Below are positions 6,072 through 7,781 of a stretch of DNA of 7,781 nucleotides, in pieces (the stretch's first letter is position 1; the number at the start of each line of letters is the position of its first letter). The DNA lies in assembly GCA_003151665.1 (NCBI GenBank), contig PLYD01000112.1, forward strand, positions 1 through 7,781. The letters run 5' to 3'. A program made the position numbers and the translations under genes. The notes below the pieces were generated by a model that worked only from the letters and a program-made list of their open reading frames with translations, was not told the origin of the DNA and ran no database searches. The DNA comes from Candidatus Dormiibacterota bacterium (lineage in GTDB: Bacteria > Chloroflexota > Dormibacteria > Dormibacterales > Dormibacteraceae).

Positions 6072-6401
6072 GTGGTCATCGAGTCGGGGACGTTGCATCA
6101 CGAAGGCGAGCGGCGTAAAACTGCCGATGGCGACGAGATCGAACTACTTGACCGCCTTTTTGACCTGAATCCACTCCAGCAGATGTACGAGTCTCAGGTG
6201 CGTCTGCGTCTGTGGTCCGGTGGCAAGATCGTCAAGGAAGAGGAGTACAGCCTGAAAGAAAACCTCTACTTCGCCCAGGAAATTTTGCTGCTGCTCGATG
6301 AGGCGGGCTTTCGCGACGTCGCAGTCGAAGGTGGCTACACCGGCCGTCCAGCTGTACCTGACGACCCCATGGTCGTCTTCGTGGCCAGAAGGCCGGTTTA
6401 G
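6072..6401 (+). pseudogene. C-terminal remnant of a class I SAM-dependent methyltransferase
   Basis: The frame ending at TAG 6399-6401 reads like the last 100 or so residues of a SAM-dependent methyltransferase. A beta strand VVIESGTLHHEGE is followed by LLDRLFDLNPLQQMYESQVR, a strand pair with a basic turn, then YFAQEILLLLDEAGFRDVAVEGGYTG and the terminal strand MVVFVARR. This ending (helix xxELLLLLxxAGF, strand, then a VFVARR-like last strand) is common in that family. The SAM-binding N-terminal half, with its GxGxG motif, is absent: upstream is the FAD oxidase gene, and the frame is open into it only as an out-of-frame shadow. GTG 6072 is the first plausible start, with GGAG 13 bases before it, giving 109 residues. 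It is therefore either a decayed, truncated gene or, less likely, a small expressed fragment. Its stop overlaps the stop of the convergent gene. Confidence 0.6.
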
Positions 6402-6625
6402 CGCTTCGCCAGCAGCACCACCGTGATCAGGAGCACGCCGCCCAGCAGCATCGCGCCGGAGCAGCCCAGCTGCACCATCGTGTAGAAGATCCCTCCAGTA
6501 GAGCCGTACGTGGGCGCGATCTCGGCGCGCCGCCTGCGTGTCAGGATCGCCCCAATCATGCCGCCGATGCCGAGCAAAACGGCCAGGATTCCCAGCCCGA
6601 CCACCGCCGCGTCCTGCCCCCCCAT
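6398..6625 (-). CDS. Small two-helix membrane protein, function unknown
   Basis: This 75-residue protein is a hydrophobic hairpin. Helix 1 is at about 7-29 (VVGLGILAVLLGIGGMIGAIL), followed by a strongly basic TRRRR turn at 30-34 and a short polar loop (AEIAPTYGSTGG). Helix 2 is at about 49-72, ending AKR. By the positive-inside rule the loop should be cytoplasmic. Glycine spacing in helix 1 (GxxxGxGG) suggests helix packing. I do not recognise a named family. The ATG at 6625 is followed by a G7 run that encodes the two glycines at positions 2-3, and no Shine-Dalgarno sequence is visible. It is divergent from the SDR gene (40-base gap between starts) and convergent with the methyltransferase remnant, with overlapping stops. 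Reality rests on the coherent hydrophobic pattern, which the other frames here lack. Confidence 0.55.
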   Translation of the reverse strand: MGGQDAAVVGLGILAVLLGIGGMIGAILTRRRRAEIAPTYGSTGGIFYTMVQLGCSGAMLLGGVLLITVVLLAKR

Positions 6626-6629
6626 AGGT

Positions 6630-6657
6630 CTGACTTCAGTATGCCCTCGGTTACGAT
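6630..6657 (+). promoter_or_regulatory. Probable promoter of the SDR gene, giving a leaderless transcript
   Basis: CTGACT (6630-6635, four of six matches to TTGACA) and TACGAT (6652-6657, four of six to TATAAT) are 16 bases apart. The -10 ends seven bases before the GTG start, so transcription would begin at or next to the start codon. The absence of a Shine-Dalgarno sequence fits a leaderless mRNA. The same 39-base gap must also serve the divergent small membrane gene; a weak CATACT on the other strand (about 6638-6643) could be its -10. Confidence 0.42.
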
Positions 6658-6664
6658 CTGACCA

Positions 6665-7573
6665 GTGGCGAGGATTCTGCTGTTGGGCTCGACCGGCTTT
6701 TTTGGGCGTGGCGTCGCGCACAAGCTGATCGATGCCGGCCACCAGCTGAGGGTCCTCGTGCGGGATCCCATGAAGGCGGCCGGCTTCAAGATTCGCGGCG
6801 CTCAGGTGGTGGTGGGCGACGCGCTGAATCCCGCCGCCCTCGCGCAATCGGCCCAGGGAGTGGAGCACATCATCAGCCTGGTGGCGGTTCGCCGCAACCG
6901 CCCGCAATCCTTCCTCGAGGTCAACGTCGACGGGCCGCGCATCATGGCCGAGGCGGCGAAGGCCGCAGGTGTGAGGTCGGTCCTCCTCGTGAGCGCGATC
7001 GGCGCCCGGCTGGATCCCCACTACAAGTACCTGACGTCGCGGTGGATGGGCGAGCAGGAGCTCGCCAAGTCAGGCGTGGTCGGCACCATCCTGCGTTTCT
7101 CGGCCGTGCTGGCGGAGGAGGGCGGCTTCGTTGAGGCTTTCGAGCAGCAAACGAGCTTTGGGCCGGTGATCGTCATCCCCGGCAGCGGCCAGGCCAGGTT
7201 CCAACCGATCCTGCGCGAGGACGCCGCCCGCTGCGTGGTCGAGGCCATCAGCAAGCCGGAGCTCCTCAGCACGATCGTTGAGCTCGGCGGTCCGGAGGTG
7301 GTGACCTTCGAATCGATGCTGGATTGGTTCATCCAGGCTCGCGGGATCAAGAAGCCCAAGGTGAAGCTCCCCATCATGCTGCTCATCCCGGGCGCGATGG
7401 CCATGGAGGCCATGCTCTCCAACCCAATCGTGACCCCGGACGAGATCAACACACTGCAGCTCGATAACATCGCCGACGGCATCGACTCCGTCAGCGCGCG
7501 CTTCGGCTGGCGCCCCACCCGCCCCAGCCAATGGGCCCTGGAGAACTGGAAGAAGAAGACCCGCGTTCGCTGA
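6665..7573 (+). CDS. NDUFA9-like atypical short-chain dehydrogenase (NAD(P)-binding)
   Basis: This 302-residue protein has the N-terminal nucleotide-binding motif G8-S-T-G11-F-F-G14, then the RVLVRDP strand end (29-35) and VVVGDAL (48-54), matching the atypical/extended SDR group that includes the complex I accessory subunit NDUFA9 and many bacterial NAD(P)-binding 'complex I NDUFA9-like' proteins. VNVDGPRIMAEAAKAAGV (87-103) and the VLLVSAIGA strand (106-114) fit this group. Where catalytic SDRs have YxxxK, this protein reads Y122-L-T-S-R126, with arginine for lysine, and it keeps the E130 common in this group. The C-terminal part (205-300) carries the substrate or quinone-side domain with a hydrophobic patch at 234-247 that may touch the membrane. 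GTG 6665 gives the expected start MARILLLGSTG. Bacterial members often have no proven enzymatic role; quinone or lipid-linked functions are suspected. The ThpR-like gene follows closely. Confidence 0.87.
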   Translation: MARILLLGSTGFFGRGVAHKLIDAGHQLRVLVRDPMKAAGFKIRGAQVVVGDALNPAALAQSAQGVEHIISLVAVRRNRPQSFLEVNVDGPRIMAEAAKAAGVRSVLLVSAIGARLDPHYKYLTSRWMGEQELAKSGVVGTILRFSAVLAEEGGFVEAFEQQTSFGPVIVIPGSGQARFQPILREDAARCVVEAISKPELLSTIVELGGPEVVTFESMLDWFIQARGIKKPKVKLPIMLLIPGAMAMEAMLSNPIVTPDEINTLQLDNIADGIDSVSARFGWRPTRPSQWALENWKKKTRVR

Positions 7574-7781
7574 GGGTCCGCGCGTTCTTCGGGCTGCCGG
7601 TACCTGAACCGCAGCGTGAAGAGCTGGCGCCCTTCCTCAATGCCTGTTCGCAAGTGGTGCCGGACTTCCGATGGACGCCGCAGGACAACCTCCATCTGAC
7701 GATTCGCTTCGTCGGCAATGTCGAACGGCGGCTGGTCGAATCAGTAGCCGGTGCCTTGACGCATCGATCGCTTGCGGCGTT
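7531..7781 (+). CDS. thpR: ThpR-like RNA 2',3'-cyclic phosphodiesterase (2H family), N-terminal part cut by right edge
   Basis: The frame running off the right edge reads RVRAFFGLPVPEPQREELAP, then FRWTPQDNLHLTIRFVGNV. This matches the start of the ThpR/LigT '2'-5' RNA ligase' group of 2H phosphoesterases: the RxFxALPxP first strand, the RWVxPENLHLTLxFLG block and the first HxT catalytic motif (H-L-T). The second HxT would lie beyond the window, since the family is about 180-190 residues. The start is unclear. ATG 7531 is the only in-frame ATG, but it overlaps the SDR gene by 43 bases and adds an acidic 13-residue leader that the family lacks. CTG 7570, right before RVRAFF and preceded by GGAAGAAG, would give a family-like beginning. 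No in-frame GTG or TTG is available between these two candidates. Probably cotranscribed with the SDR gene. Confidence 0.82.
   Translation, partial: MGPGELEEEDPRSLRVRAFFGLPVPEPQREELAPFLNACSQVVPDFRWTPQDNLHLTIRFVGNVERRLVESVAGALTHRSLAA

Noticed and set aside
6626..7021. Upstream extension of the small minus-strand membrane gene into the SDR gene
   Set aside because: The extension is antisense to the conserved NAD-binding region of the SDR; the hydrophobic pattern starts only at ATG 6625.
1..7781. tRNA genes, CRISPR arrays, insertion sequence ends, riboswitches, strong intrinsic terminators and parS sites
   Set aside because: I looked for tRNA-like cloverleaf sequence, regularly spaced repeats, terminal inverted repeats near transposase genes, hairpins followed by T-runs and the parS 16-mer, and found none I could support by eye.

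Overview
The window is a gene-dense stretch of high-GC bacterial DNA with no rRNA, tRNA, CRISPR array or insertion sequence that I can see. GTG and TTG starts are common (parA TTG, cvpA-like GTG, MFS GTG/TTG, SDR GTG) and ribosome-binding sites are weak. Together with the soil-type catabolic gene content, this suggests an uncultured terrestrial bacterium of the Chloroflexota/Dormibacterota or Actinomycetota type. That placement is a guess from style, not from a marker gene.

Layout, left to right. (1) Positions 1-526, minus strand: the N-terminal two thirds of a ParA/Soj ATPase, running off the left edge. (2) Positions 527-668: a divergent promoter region. (3) Positions 669-6009, plus strand: a tightly packed run of five genes. 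They encode a CvpA-like membrane protein with a proline-rich tail, a glutaryl-CoA-dehydrogenase-like acyl-CoA dehydrogenase, an MFS transporter, a ureohydrolase (arginase/agmatinase fold), and a DAO-type FAD amine oxidase resembling sarcosine oxidase beta. The last three overlap (4 bp and 14 bp), so they are probably translated together. (4) Positions 6072-6401: the C-terminal end of a SAM-dependent methyltransferase without its SAM-binding half, probably a gene remnant. Its stop codon overlaps the stop of a convergent small two-helix membrane protein (6398-6625, minus). (5) Positions 6665-7573: a divergently transcribed NDUFA9-like atypical SDR. (6) Positions 7531-7781: the start of a ThpR-like RNA 2',3'-cyclic phosphodiesterase, cut by the right edge.

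How the genes may work together: transporter, ureohydrolase, flavin amine oxidase and acyl-CoA dehydrogenase make a plausible route for uptake of a guanidino or amino compound, removal of urea, oxidative deamination and entry into acyl-CoA metabolism. All ureohydrolase metal ligands are present, but a substrate-loop motif normally containing His-Gly reads Cys-Gly-Cys, so the substrate cannot be assigned. This catabolic cluster is the most interesting part of the window. The ParA, SDR and ThpR genes look like ordinary housekeeping genes.
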